Of a stretch of 64,000 nucleotides of DNA, positions 1 to 13,300 are shown piece by piece (positions within the stretch are counted from its first letter, which is position 1; every line of letters starts with the position of its first letter). Under the pieces are notes generated by a model. It had not been told where the DNA came from. It did not search any database and saw only the letters and a program-made list of their open reading frames with translations. Origin of the DNA: Tetranychus cinnabarinus. Lineage: Eukaryota > Arthropoda > Arachnida > Trombidiformes > Tetranychidae. The translations under genes were made by a program, and so were the position numbers. The stretch lies in assembly GCA_022266195.1 (NCBI GenBank), contig WHVY01000001.1, positions 19,964,001 through 20,028,000 of the forward strand, written 5' to 3'.

Positions 1-2
1 TA

Positions 3-92
3 CAATGTGAGTTTACCTCAACAGCTTTTAATGTTTACTCTAAGGCCTATGTTGATTCAGCTTACACCCAAACTGCAGTTTCTGGAGGTTGA
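3..92 (+). CDS. 3' end of an unidentified plus-strand gene (partial)
   Basis: A frame open from the left edge reads 29 residues and stops with TGA at 90-92. It includes FNVYSKAYVDSAYTQTAVSGG, written here in two parts: FNVYSKAYVDS and AYTQTAVSGG. The composition (Tyr, Ala, Ser, Val, few Lys/Asn) is less AT-driven than the surrounding DNA and looks like a genuine C-terminus. An alternative is that an in-frame AG near position 20 is the acceptor of the last exon. I do not recognise the family, and the rest of the gene lies outside the window. Confidence 0.4.
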   Translation, partial: QCEFTSTAFNVYSKAYVDSAYTQTAVSGG

Positions 93-1794
93 TTGTAACC
101 CAACTTAACTGACTAATTTACTTTCATTTTGATGATCAACAATTTACGGACTTTATTGTACAGTTTGTTATTATTTATAAATGTAAGGGCTACATTTATT
201 AATGATATGTATCACTGGAGAGGCACTTAAACTGGAAAGTTACTTTGAAGGTTCAACTGATTTTGAAAACAATCTGATTTCAATTTGGGCCAATTGACAT
301 AAAATCCTGCTGTTTCTAATTGTCTTTCCAGAATTAAGGCTTTTTGCCAAAAATGAACCCTAAATTTGGGCTTCACGGAGTCTCATCATCATCATTCATT
401 GTTGTTCATCTTCTCACTCGATTGTTTGAAAATTTAGGTTTATATTTACTATTGTGCTTAATGTTAACATACATATAGCATCATTGAACTCATCATCATC
501 ATCACCATCAACACCATCATTATACTAATTGCAAATGATCATCATTTTCTTGGCTGATTAACATTTAACGATAACATAATACAATTTACTGAAGAGCAAA
601 GAAAAAAAACAGATTCAGAAAAAAGTCTCAAATGATTAGGCTATTTTTTATGCGTTGATTCACCTTATTGTTGAAATACCAATGAGCTTATTGACAAACT
701 GGATCCATTAATTTCACGGCGAATCAGTTTTAATTTAACCTTACCTTTTAAATCACTTTCATTTCAATGAAAATAGTCATCAATCTCCAATCATTATCCA
801 TTATCGTTATTGGTATCATTCATACCATCATCATTACCATCAAGTTACACTAACCTGCAATTTATTAATCATCAGCAATTTGCCTTATTTTTAAATACTT
901 TTTACTTTAATATATTAACATACATTTGTATAAGCAAAAATCAAAAAAACAAACAAACTGATTTAAATTGCCAATCAATTTGTCGAAAGACGCTTTTTTG
1001 TTATTTAAATAAAGCTTGAATAACATAATGCATAAGCTAGTTATGATCAAGACTGGATTTGATTCAATATTTTCATTTAATTTACTGAATTTTTCAATTA
1101 TTTTGTTTTGCTGTTTATTTTTTGTCTGTTGGCAAAAAAAGATTTGATAATTGTCAAAAGGCAACTTGTTTACAATCAATCAATTACAGGAAAGCTGAGA
1201 TACAATTGAAAATGATTGGAAAATTACAAAAAATTTATTGTTTTTTTGCATCAAAGTGTATTACAATTGATTGATGAGTATTTGCAAGATGATTTAAAGA
1301 TTACGAATGATCGAAATTAATGATCAAAGTGAACGATTAAAAATTGGGTAAAAAAATGTTTGCATGTTTAAGTATAAAATGGATGAAAGGGAAAAGTGTA
1401 TAAAAATTGAAAAAAAGGTGAAACATGAAAAGTCTCTATAGATACAATTGTTTTGAAAAAATACAAACAATTGTAACTATGTTGAATCAGGCTCATTGAG
1501 AATAGCTGGGTTTGCCTTGAATCGATATGTTTTTTCCTTGATTCTGGTTCGCTGGATAAGTTATTCAACGCATCTTCCAATTATGTTTAAGCTCAGACAA
1601 GATCGATCGATAAACAGATCATCTGAATACTCAAATGATCCGAAAAAGGCCAAAAAATGAGTTAGTCCATAAGCCTTGAGTAATGGTATGAGAAACGTAC
1701 TCGATGATGTTGGTGTGAAAAATGGTGATAATGAATTGAATATTTAAAATTGATGATGATGGTGGGGTGATGATAGAGATTAAGATACAAATGA
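93..1794. other. Intergenic, no supported gene
   Basis: AT-rich spacer with scattered ATC/CAT trinucleotide runs around 380-520 and 820-850. Short open frames here show no domain, signal or plausible splice structure. Confidence 0.5.
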
Positions 1795-2247
1795 TTATGT
1801 ACTGTAGCTGAACTGCTCGCTGACGGAGATTTGATCGAGATATTTGCCCAACAGGTAAGCTAAAAGTGAATAAATTAGTGAACCAATTATGACGGTAATC
1901 AGATCTTCGGCAACTTGATGTTTCTCCAATTTTTCACCGCCAACAAGGACAAGGATTCCTGCCAGTGAGGCAATGATACAAATTATTACAATAACAATGA
2001 TTATTGTACGGAAAACTCGTAATACGGATTTCCATTGCATGAAGATTGCACTCAAAAGGGTTCCATCAATGCAAACACTTATCACAGTGATCAGGATGGC
2101 TTCAACATATCCATTGACAATGGCTAAGACAAATTCAATTAGACTCAAAGTAAACTGAATTCCAATCAGGATCAACAAAAATAACTTTGTTTTACTTGTG
2201 ACTTTGGATAAATCAGAAGCATTTGCACCGTTGGAAGATAACATCAT
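1795..2247 (-). CDS. Small four-helix membrane protein, family unknown
   Basis: An intronless frame of 150 residues if it starts at the tandem ATG ATG at 2247. It has a short polar N-terminus with a possible glycosylation or cytosolic segment (NGANASDLSKVTSKTK). Four hydrophobic spans follow, at roughly residues 23-46, 51-73, 80-105 and 118-140. A charged loop (GEKLEKHQVAED) separates the last two, and the C-terminus is polar. The spacing is tetraspan-like, but there is no CCG motif or large cysteine-rich loop, so it is not a classical tetraspanin. The frame continues upstream of the ATG to a possible acceptor AG at 2284-2285, so an extra 5' exon cannot be excluded. The product is probably an integral membrane protein of unknown role. 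Confidence 0.55.
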   Translation of the reverse strand: MMLSSNGANASDLSKVTSKTKLFLLILIGIQFTLSLIEFVLAIVNGYVEAILITVISVCIDGTLLSAIFMQWKSVLRVFRTIIIVIVIICIIASLAGILVLVGGEKLEKHQVAEDLITVIIGSLIYSLLAYLLGKYLDQISVSEQFSYST

Positions 2248-4843
2248 TACGATCAACAAAATGGACAAAGATGAGGTAGAAAGCTAAAGGGAAAAGTATA
2301 AAATGATATTAAAAAAAGCAATTTATAAACACAAAGAGCAATGAAAACAGGGAAACAGATTAAACCAGCAAACAATTGGTTTAATCAAAATAAGCTATTC
2401 AAGTATTGTCTTAAAAGTTATCTATTTTGACTGAATTTCTTATTCTCTCTCCTTGAGAATGAAATTCAATTGTATAAGATGGTTGATGTTGATGTTGTTT
2501 ACCAAGCAAAACTGGTAATCACAGTAAATCTTTCGAAGTTGGATGACAACTGATGATGATGATGAGAAGTGTAGTGTATCGAAACAGACAGTAATTTTCA
2601 CTGAAAAGAAGGTGGAGAAAGAGAAAGAGGAGAGTGTGTATAATGGGAAGAAAGGAAGAAGGAGAAAGAGATGATGAAAGTAGCAAGAGAGGTTGGCAAG
2701 AGAAGGAAGAGTAAATTGATAAACCAAAATTGAGGTGCATGGAAGAATTATTTAAGGAAGAGAAAGTGGTGACTGAAAAGAAAGAGAAAATAACAAGTTC
2801 GAGGATACCAGGCACTTAATGACACTGCCAGATTAGAACGCATTCATTTTCGAGATGAGATAATCCTTAAAATTGCCCGTGTTTTAGTTAATCAACAATT
2901 CACTGAAAATTTTTTCTAAACAAAAACATGGCTCATTGTTTACGCTCTGAGCTTGATGATTTTGCTCGATAATTAGGCATCGATGTTATCATCGATATTA
3001 TCATCGATAATTTGCTGAAAAGTGAAAGTTAATTCACAGATGTTTCATGTTGATTGCTGATAAAACTTAGGATTTTTAAGTTAGCTTGAGAAAAGCTTGG
3101 TTAAAAGTTGATTTCTCAGGCAACTTACCGATCTCAAGAATAGTTAAAATCTATTTCAAGTTGGCCTCATCTGTTTGTGAGAAACTAAGCCTTTTTCTTG
3201 TACGTGTTGAGTTGGGCGCTAACATTTTTTATTTTTTGGTGCGTGTTTCTCGTTTTTTTTAAAAATAACACTTAATTGACTTTTCAATTGAACCGGAATC
3301 AGCTTTCAAAAAGAGTAACTCTCATCCCATTTCTTCGTCTTCTCATCACAAACCAATCAATTCCTTTACTTATTAATTTCATCCGGAAATGAGTTTTATT
3401 TTATTCTGTTCTCCTCATTCTCCCTCTTCTTCTTCCCTCTTTTTCGCTCTATCATATTAATCCATTTTTTCATCCTTTCATTACAGTTCAATATTGAAAT
3501 AGTGTGATAACGATTCGCGGTAAAGCTTAGTTTTTCTTGTCCAGCCCTCCATTGGTGTGTGTCTGGTCATCTTTGCATAAAACTCATGGATATCTTTGCA
3601 ATTACTTTGTAGTTATTGAGGTTATCATCTGGAAAATTTTGTAACATTTTGGTTCCTCATTTTGTATCTTTAGGCATTAGTGATTGATGTTGATTTGATC
3701 ACCTTTAACCTCCGATGATGACCTCAATTTTACCTCTCGTTCAATTTTGGTTATCATGTGTGTTTGCACCTTCAACAACAACTCTTCACACATCTCGAGA
3801 TGCCTTCATTTATACCTTAAACATGTTTAGCTTAAAGTTTAATTTAGTGTAGTTGATCTGACAATTTTAGATTTTGGTCTTTTCGCAGGTTAACTGGTTA
3901 TTTGTCATAGTATATTAAAATTAAACTATAGTAAATAAGATTAAGATGCATTACCAAGAAGTATAATACAAATGTGATACACACAAGATATATTATTCAG
4001 GTAAAATTGATTGTTTGAATAACTTTCTCTCTTCCTTAATATTATTTAAGCAAATATCATCTTTCAATTTTTTATTGAGTCCAATGTTAAACTAAATTGT
4101 TGACCTGTTTTGGCTCTTCAATCTAACAAAACGTTTCCTCGTCAACAACCAACCAAAATCCAGATTTAGGTTAGCCTGGTGTAAAGTGTCCATCAGCATT
4201 ATGCATAAAGGCAAGGAAACAAGATAAATCATCATCATTATCACCAACTTTATCTTCAACTTAAGATGATAATGTCTTTTTTTGTTTCTCCTTTTTTATT
4301 TAAATCCTTTCTTTTAATACTGACCATACAAATAGTTTATTTTCATAATCAACTTAAACCTTTCAATTGTCATTAACCGTTAAAAGATTCAACCAGTTCT
4401 TAGCCAACCTTTATGCTCAACCTAATTGGATAATCATCAAATAAAACTGTAGACTATCAACTAACCATTGGCTAACCATCATTGGCAAATAATCACAAAG
4501 AATAGCACAATTAAGAAAAGCCATATTCAATGGGCTTAAAAAATCAAACGTAGTTGGCTATGAAGATGTAAACAAATGCAGATTAATCAAAATGAACGTT
4601 ACAGAAGATGAAATTTTCATGATTTAACGCATTTATATTAATACATTGAACTTAATGGGTAATTAACCATTAAGAACCAGCATTTGACCAGAGTATTGAA
4701 TAAAACATAAGTCTATTCAATTTGGGTTAATTCAAAAGTGCAAACCAGAAATTTATGCTGGTTCAAGTAATCATTTACAAAGATTAATCTTCTCTGAAAA
4801 TACAATCATTTACTGATCAATGATCATTGAGTAAACGTTCAAC
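2248..4843. other. Intergenic spacer with purine-rich tract
   Basis: About 200 bases at 2590-2790 are almost pure A/G on the plus strand (GAAAGAGAAAGAGG style), which creates spurious Ser/Leu/Phe-rich open frames on the minus strand. A short ATCGAT-containing tandem repeat lies at 2978-3011. The rest is plain AT-rich sequence that should contain the promoter of the small secreted peptide gene. I see no clear TATA box. Confidence 0.5.
2978..3011. repeat. 12-base tandem repeat with ATCGAT core (3 copies)
   Basis: Three successive 12-base units share the core ATCATCGATatt; the first is diverged at its 5' side. Each carries an ATCGAT palindrome and overlapping CGATA/TATCG strings. In Drosophila such strings are bound by DREF and BEAF-32. 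Any such function here is inference. Confidence 0.55.
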
Positions 4844-5149
4844 ATGAAGTTTAATTTACTAATTGGATTGATTGTTCTGTGTGTTGGAGTTGGAATCGCT
4901 GTTGGGCAGAAATACGCTAAAAAAGAGTTGCTACCATTCAATGAAGCTTTTGGATATGACGTTCCTTCACGCGAGAGGACTCTTGGTGGCGCAGTTCGTG
5001 CTGCTAACAGAGCTTATCGACAAATGATTTATTATTACTTGTATTACCATGGAGGGTGAGTAAATTTATATAAATAATTGAATCTATTTAAACTAATTTA
5101 CACTTAACATATTTGTATTACCATTTGTTTTTTACAATATTGTAGGTAA
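4844..5149 (+). CDS. Short secreted peptide (71 aa)
   Basis: ATG at 4844 opens a 71-residue frame. It has a strong signal peptide (MKFNLLIGLIVLCVGVGIAVG), with cleavage predicted just before QKYAKK. The mature part of about 50 residues is basic and Tyr-rich: GYDVPSRERTLGGAVRAANRAYRQ, in two parts GYDVPSRERT and LGGAVRAANRAYRQ, followed by YYYLYYHGG. It has no cysteines. A good donor (GG|GTGAGT, 5056) lies on the stop codon, and a good acceptor (TTGTAG) ends at 5145. The spliced transcript reads GGG TAA and the unspliced one GGG TGA, so both give the same C-terminus. The CDS is 4844-5055 joined to 5146-5149, or 4844-5059 if unspliced. It is convergent with PHF12. I recognise no family; cuticle-associated or neuropeptide-like roles are both possible. 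Confidence 0.6.
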
Positions 5150-5265
5150 TTTATTACATTGTTGTGGATGATTAACCTTATTGGTTAGTAACGGATAATT
5201 TACAATGGATTTTCAAAAATTTTGGATATTTATAAATTTGTTGAATATTGAGTTGATTTAGTATG

Positions 5266-5271
5266 AATAAA
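5266..5271 (+). terminator. Poly(A) signal of the small secreted peptide gene
   Basis: AATAAA about 120 bases after the spliced stop codon, followed by a T/G-rich stretch. Confidence 0.5.
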
Positions 5272-5528
5272 AAGATTGTTGTTGATTTACAAAGAAAAAA
5301 AAATGTTTCTCTCATCTGGACAACAAAATTTTAATTTTCGAGTAGCCATTAAAACGAAATTGTGAGTATTATTATTTCAATATTCAGATTCAAAATTATT
5401 TTCATCATGAGATTTTTTCACTCATTTAAGGCAATTGATTTGCCTGAAAAAAAGAAGGAGAAAAATTCTTTGTACAATTTAGAAGCTTAGCTTTACAGAA
5501 GAAAAAATTTTCTTTTGCAAAAGTGTTT

Positions 5529-8500
5529 TCATGTCTTCGCAGTGACCATTTGATCATTTGAATAAGAATCTTTACTAATTGTAGATATTGATGAGGAAGA
5601 ATTAATTGTAACGGTTGGGTTATTGTTATTCTTGTTGCTATTAACCGAAAGAGAGGGTCCCAGGTTGGTATTTAAAGGTTTTCTCGGTAATCCACAATTG
5701 GTAACACTAAAAACAAATTGTATGCAACCGAATTTAATCAAGGAACCATGATGAAGAATAGCAGGTCCCTCCCAACCAGCACCATTGGATGATAATAGGG
5801 ACGAACAGCTTGATCGACAAGAACACGACTCCCAAGTTAATTTATCTTTGGAGGCCATAAATTGTAGGTGAGCAAGTCCATCGACAGAGGATGATAGGGA
5901 TGATGATGGCTTGTTATTTGTGGTATTGTTGATGCTATTGGTTTCATTTAAATAATTATTGTCGGACGTTGAATCGTCTTTAAAACAATGCTTTGCACGG
6001 CTGGGGGACGAACACTGGGAATGTGAGTTTTCTTCATCATCATGGACAGGTTTGGTATGATCAGTGTTGGCCTCGGCCTTTCTCTTGCGAGCTTTCTTCA
6101 AGATTTGCTTAACCGAAGCCACAGTGGGCGAATCTTTACTTTGATCGGTTGACTGTTGCTTGGGAATTTGTTTTTCCGAAAAATCACAGCAATACAAAAC
6201 ACTGTCCACCGTTGTACCGTGCTCACTATAATTTAGTAACTCGTATTTCTTTGAATCCTGGATGAGGATGAAGAATGCGAGAAACAAAGAAAAAAGAAAG
6301 AGATCAAAGAAAGAGAAAAGTAAATAAAATGTTAAAACCGGTAAAATTCAAGGTTGCAAAGGAACAAGAGAAAGTATGAATTTCTTTACCTCATCGTAAA
6401 ATATACAAGCATGGTTTGGTGAAACATAATTACAATGGCCATATTTAGTTAGAGAAACATCATTATTGGCTCCAGTACCAATTGTCAAAGTTCGATATGG
6501 CATTGGAACGATGGATCGATTAGGAAGCTGCCTATCGGAGAAACCATTTATTGGTTTGATATAAATAGGACATAACACTGCTCGAGCTCGTAACTCAAGG
6601 GACATTTTTTTACTAGAATCAGACCCATTAGTTAGTTTATTTCCATTAATGTTTCGTGTTTGTTCATTATCACTAGGAACTTCTGGAGTTTTAGAGCCAC
6701 CATTACTTGTATGTAAAACGTTGGCAGGATTATCACTGTTGTTTATTATGCTGGTAACATTACTATTAATGTTGTTGTAGCTATAATTTCCTAATGTTTT
6801 TTCCAGTTGATGCTTATTTTTGACCGATTTAACAGACGAAATCTCTTGAAGTTTTTGAAAAGCCAAATATTTTATCAATTTATCATCCAGCTTGTTCAGT
6901 TCTTCATAAGTTAAATTTTCGAAGTTTATTTTGTCCAGTTCGGTAGTAAATCCATTGATTGGAAGGGTTGATTTTTGATGAGTTTGATCTGTTTTCGATT
7001 GGCTTTTATCGTAATTATCACATTCAACGTCATTAGATGCTTTACTTTTATCTTTACCTTTGTTTTCCATGTCCCCCTCGTGATGGTTACCGTTTATTTG
7101 AGTATCTCTAGTTTCTGCTGATTTATTATCATTTGTTTTCTCTCCTTTATCAGCATTAATTGTAACTTTATCACCGTTGACCATTGGCTTATGAATTTCA
7201 CTAATATAATCTCTACTCTCTGATTGAATATTAACTGGCAGTTGAGAAGAATTTGGCCCTGAGGAATGGAGAGCAATCATACTCACTAAAGCTTCTTGCT
7301 CTTTTTGACACATTTGAGATATTTTCGTCTCATAATTGGCAAGGTCGGCCATACATTCTTTGAAATTTTCGTATGGATTTATGAAAGATGGACTTTTTTT
7401 AGGATGAATGGCTATAGGATTTTCATACATTTCTTTGATAGCTTTGGGAACTTTAACACAGTTCTTTGGTCCTTCTTTGAGGTTACACCGGTAATATGGA
7501 TCAGTCCTATGAATTTTTCTGAGAAAATCTAATTTAACCACTTTATCTGCGACCCGTGTGCGACATTTTTCCCATAGTTTTATTCTATCTGACAGGCTTG
7601 ATGAAACTAATAATTTATCTTCTAAGATATGCTCTACATGATTAGGACACATCCATCTGGTAGTTGGAAGAGTTGTTAAAGGTGGATCTAGACAGTCAGC
7701 ATGATACAGGAGAGGACAATAGTCACATTGGATCAATGGTGCTTTACGACAGCTTCGAACACACTTAAAGCACACTTTAACCGGGAGAGGAACCAAACCG
7801 TTGTCCAATTCATGAGGCTGTTTTTTGGATCTTGAGTTGCCACTATTTGTATTTGGCTGAGATTTTTTACTCGACCCAGGGAATGATATACATGGATTAT
7901 ACTCTGTCGGTAGTTGAAATTGAATAGGATTAACTAGTTTGGCAGCTTTGATTAACAATGAAAGAAGATTTTTCGGTGAACGTACAGTCGATACATCATC
8001 AATGACATCATTCTGGATACTAGACGAGTTCGTTATTTTGTTCACTGTTTTACACTGTTGAGAGCTTGAACTTGTTTGTTGTTTTACCGATTGACTTTTC
8101 ACTTTTTCATCATGGCAAGCCTGCTTATCAGAGCTATCAATTTCTTCATCAAGACTGTCTGGATTTGTAATTGAAGGTACAGTCTTGTTCTTTCTAACAG
8201 CAGGCTGCTCTTTTATGGTATCCATAGTTAGAGAGGCACTAATATCAGAGAAACCATTAACATATGTATTATTAGGAGAACCGTTCACGACTTGACCGAC
8301 TGATTTCCCTTCCAGGATACGACACCGTTTACAAAGCCAATCACCGGGAGGAATATCATCTTCATCTAGGGGTGGATCACTAAAACAAAAAAGAAAAATC
8401 GAAAAGTAAGAAAGATGTAAGTCAAGGAGCTCTTGTGGAAAAAGAAGTCAAGTCTAAACAAAAGAATTAGAATAAGCATGGACTCACATAATTTAATCTT

Positions 8501-9137
8501 TCGTTATTCAACTAATATAGAAAATAATAATTTAGGCTTTTATTAACTAAACATGGTAAAATTGTAAAACTGAACAAATTTATAATAAAAAGATTGCTTT
8601 GATATTAAATCTTTTAGGCTTCATATGAAAATTTAACAGTAATAAAAAGACTTGACTTTCTCCTTCACCAGCTTGAGCTTTGAAGGTAAACTTGAAAAGT
8701 AAATTATTTACTTGCAGGTCAGATGAAATGCTGCTGGACATTTATCACAACAAAGGAGATCACCACCTTCTTTACAATAATTACAATATTCATTATTGTT
8801 ACTTTTACCAGAACCATTTTTTAGATCGTGTTTTTTCCCATTTTTCCTTGGTTTTTTGCTCTTCTTCTCCTCTTCTGATGTTGGTGGAGCAATCAATGCT
8901 TGAATTTCCTACATAAAAATGAAAGAAAAATTTAAAAAAAAATTCATGAATGATAATTATTTCATTGTGTAAAAGACAAAATTACTATTGTCAATTGACG
9001 GTAAAGTCAAAATACAAATATTAAATAATAAACACACAAAGAAAAAAGTAATAACCATTTATGGGAATAAAATAGTCAAGTAAACATACCTTCATCAGGC
9101 TACCCGAATTAACTAAATCATAAGAAACTTCGCTCAT
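5529..9137 (-). CDS. PHF12: PHD finger protein 12 (Sin3/HDAC-associated chromatin reader)
   Basis: Four exons: 9137-9090, 8908-8712, 8379-6390 and 6257-5529. All joins are in phase and give 987 aa, against about 1000 in vertebrate PHF12. The N-terminus (YDLVNSGSLMKEIQALIAPP) matches the conserved PHF12 start. PHD1 spans about residues 58-101 and contains EGGDLLCCDKCPAAFHLTC, then PPGDWLCKRC. PHD2 is at about 285-330 (CFKC..CRKAPLIQCDYCP..YH). A basic conserved block follows (WEKCRTRVADKVVKLDFLRK). The FHA-like domain, about 680-800, spans the last intron: PNHACIFYDE joined to DSKKYELLNYSEHGTTVD. Between PHD2 and the FHA lies a long Asn/Ser/Lys-rich linker. In other animals the protein tethers Sin3/HDAC and MRG15 to chromatin; the same nuclear role is inferred here. 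It is head-to-head with the PAN-like gene 1.2 kb away. Confidence 0.93.
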
Positions 9138-10311
9138 GATTGATTTATAAACACAATCAAGATACAAATTTAAAATAGTCCATTAAATCCAGAAACATGT
9201 AATCCGTAGATTTATTTGTCTGTACACTTTGTGCGCTCTTACCATTATGAGAAAGTATTCATTCATAACTTATTCCAGGATCAGGACTCGTTAAGATTAG
9301 ATACCATACAGGTATCTAAATCGTTTCTCCAACTTTTCGTATCAATAAATATCACTTGCAATGTAGTTTTCAACTGTAATCTTCCTAATCTTAGCTTATT
9401 CATCGAACAATGGATATAAGCTCTGATTTTCTGGCCCTGATTATCTTTCAACCAGCTTTTTATCTTATATCTATGATAAGCTTAATCTAAAAGGTGAGTC
9501 AACACACAATTTTAGATATAAATCTTTCAACATACAAATTGAAATTATTAATAACTCATTCTTATTTCTAATTTTTGTCATCTCATGAACATTCTATCCT
9601 AAGCCGGTAAGTTACAAAAATTGACGCATTTTGGCCAAATGTGGAACACAAGAGATTTTTAAGCTGCCAATTGGACTGGACTTCAAGCAATTAAACCATA
9701 CTGACCAGTTAGAACATAATTTTCTTTAAAATATTAATAGCAAGGAAATTTTAAGATTCAAAATTCCAGTTGAAATTGAATTCTATGACAAATATGACTT
9801 CCATAAGGAATCGGTGCGAGAAATAATTTCATGTCAATTTCAGGAAAATTTTCTGACTATAAAATGTTTCATACATGTATGATTTAAAGAACTGTTATAG
9901 TGACTCAGGTAAGCGAACTTTATTATCATTATTCTCAATGTAATATTTGTCTATCAAATGAGCTGACATGATCATGATTTCAATAAAAATGGTAAAAAAT
10001 TGAAATTATTGATATCAGCTTGTCCTCAAACCGCTCTTTAGTTACACCAAATCAAGATATGCTACTAACAAAAACGGTAAATTAACTACTGTTTTATTAT
10101 TCTGAGGCGTGTATAAAATTTTTCATTTAATTTCCAGATTTAGATGCTCATTTGTGTCTATTTGAATTGTATTTTGTATTTATTTCTCCACAAATAATGT
10201 TCAATTTCGTGTAAACTTATTTTAATATTTTTAACTTGAATTAATATTGTTACTTTGATAGCTTTCAAATACTTACTTGTTAGACAAAAAAAAACCGCAA
10301 GTGATCTTAAA
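9138..10311. other. Shared upstream region between PHF12 and the PAN-like gene
   Basis: Divergent spacer of about 1.2 kb. It contains no coding frame that I can support and should hold both promoters. No TATA box stands out. Confidence 0.45.
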
Positions 10312-13300
10312 ATGAAAATTTTAGTGTTATTTTTGATATTGTGTTCATCTTTTAATAAATTAAACTGTACAGGTAACTTGGTTCAATGTACTAGTTTCGA
10401 CTAACTCTAACTTTATTTTTATATTCCTTCTCCAGCTTCGCTTATCAATCTGCCTTTACGAGTCTCAGATGAAAATGTGATTCTTCATGCAACTCTGGTT
10501 GATAAGGTAAGCCATGTTTACAAAATTATTGATTCAAATTTAGTTTGAAAATGTCATCAATTCTGCCTGCTTTTTGTAGGTATCCAGTAAATCATGGTTC
10601 ATAAAAGAGTATTTATCAGCTGCCTACTCAATACATGGAAAGATCGAAATCAATTCCGATGATTACTCTTACACCATTTTTTACAACAAGAAACATGACA
10701 ATAAGAGATTAGTTATTTATGGTGAGTTTAGCATTTCATCGTCAATTCAGAGAGAAAAAAGAAATACAAAATTTTTGACTCAGTATTTCAAGTTTACTTG
10801 GAGTTCCAGTTTTTCAATACAAAGTCCGGCATTGAAACGATATTCTCTTTGCTTTCTAGACAACGAATGTGAAGAGTACACATATGATGGTTATGAACAT
10901 TGGGATAAAATGTTACCTGGAGTCACCAGCTCTTTGACAAACATGATTTTGCTCCTTGGACCTTCAATTGTGTATCGACTTCAAAGTGATGTTCATAGCT
11001 ACGTGAGTCAAGATTCCATGAGATTGCAAAGAATTTTGCTAAAACCTTCATTTTACAGATAAAAGGCCCAACAATGAAAATCAGGGGAGTTGATATGGAA
11101 AGCCTTTCAAGGGAAATTTCACCTAAATTAAAAATCACAATCTATCATAAATGTAAGAAAATTAACGTGACTATTTGTAATATTATATAATATTTTATAA
11201 TAATATAATGTAAATTATTTTCCATCTCGATAATAACAGTGAATCAAGAATCTGAAGAAGGCTTACTCGAGCCTAGCCGGATTGAATTCAATGGTTACAA
11301 CCTGCATTTAGATATGCTCTTACAAACCATTTCAGATGATAACCATCATATAAAAACTCAGGTATTTAAATATTCTCATATCATTAATCATCTTCTCGGC
11401 TCACAAACATTACTTTTATTATTACCTTTTGATTTTAGGTAACTCCGGGTGTTGGATGTCCATTTTACATGGAGATAAATAAAGCTTTCCCCAAATTGGA
11501 TACACATCGGATGCACATGATAATCAATGAAAGAGTAACAGAGTCAACTAATTCAACAATGACAAATTCAGAGGCAAGATTCAATTTTCTACAAATGAGC
11601 TGAAATTTAATTCATTCATGTTTAAAGCAGATTTACGTTGATGACTTGGCAAAGATTGTTCGAATGACTAAATATGACGGTCAAAACTATATAACCCTTC
11701 TCTATGATTACAATATTGGTGTATCATACAGTTCAACCGACAATAAAACCTGTCAATTGAAAGAGATTGATTTGTATGCCCCTGGATTGGACAATAACAA
11801 TCAACTTGATCTGCTTCAAATTTTCGATATGAACAAACCAGTTCGATATCTTGGAGAACTGGACTATGTTAGTAAAGTATAACAATTCTTATTAAGGCAA
11901 ATCTGAATCATGGTTTTATATCTAATTTTTAACAGAACCTGCAATCAGGACGTTTAGCTAGCGCATGGGAATCAGTTGAATATAATATTACGTACCGAAA
12001 TAAACCGTACGATAAACTGGTAGTGACAATTTACATGGGAAAATCGGTTAGTGTGAAAATTACTCAAAAAATAATATTGTTTATGATTGATTGTTTCTTT
12101 TTCATGTTTAATAGATTGATTTTACAGGATTTGTGCTTGATGATCAAAATTATATACCATTATCAGTGTCAGTAAAAGGATATCTGAAAGATTCAAAGGT
12201 ACGGAGTAACGTCAACTTAGCATCATTAACTTAAACTGGGCTGATTTTATATTTTTCACAGAATCTATACAATTTAGAAACTAACATTAACCGGGAAATT
12301 CACATTTATCAAAATGATTTCGTGGAAGCTGATGCTCGTCAGATTTTACAATTGAAGGAATGTTATTCGGCGGAAACATTGGATCTAACTTTTAAGCTTA
12401 TTAGTATTGGTATGCATATAATGATTTTATCAAATTATATTGAATGTACCTCATAATTCCGTTTAATTTTGTTTTTGGTTAGATGTCAAGGGATTCCAGC
12501 ACGTGGAATATTATGTTGAAAAGATCAAAGACCATTTGTTGGATGAAATTACGAAAAATGGCAATATATCGCCACTTCGTATTGAAAATGTTGATTTGGA
12601 GGCTAAGTTGGATCATATTTTGGTAACGGTTACATTTTCTGAAGCACCTAAAGTTGACGGTAGAGTAGTTTACTCATACACTAAAATCCGCTAATTTATT
12701 GCACTTCTATTAATTTTGAGTGATAATTACATTCCACAGATATCTTTGAAATCAACATTAGACGATTGGATATCAGTAAAATTACCGCTACAGCTGTTAC
12801 CGTCGCAACTTTAGAAAAATGTGTACAAATTCAATCACTGCTAAACGAAAATATCAGGTAAATTATCTTTTTTGGTTGAATTATCATTATTCAAATCTCA
12901 CATCTCATTTATGTATTAATAAATTAACCATCTTTTACAGAACGGTTATCTATTGTGACCACAAAAAGGATATTATATGTGAAAGTTATTCGGATGCCGA
13001 CCATTTAATTGATGATCATCAATCTGGAGCTTTGTGTCTCACAATAGAGTCGCAAATAGGAAAATTGCGTCAATTAGGACAACAAATAAGTTTAGATTCA
13101 ATGCACGATTATTTATTACATTCGACAGTTGGTTCAATTCTAACAATTCCCTGTGAAAACTGTTACCATGAAAAATATGCACACTACAAAGTTAATGATA
13201 TTGTGGACTCTTCGTCCTCATTGAAAACTTCTTATAAAAGCGAGAAGCAGTTCAAAGGTCCATATTTGAATAGGATATTATCAATTGATAGTGATAATGT

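Noticed and set aside
2440..2815. Two overlapping Ser/Leu/Phe-rich minus-strand frames
   Set aside because: They are caused by the purine-rich plus-strand tract, and their starts are not ATG.
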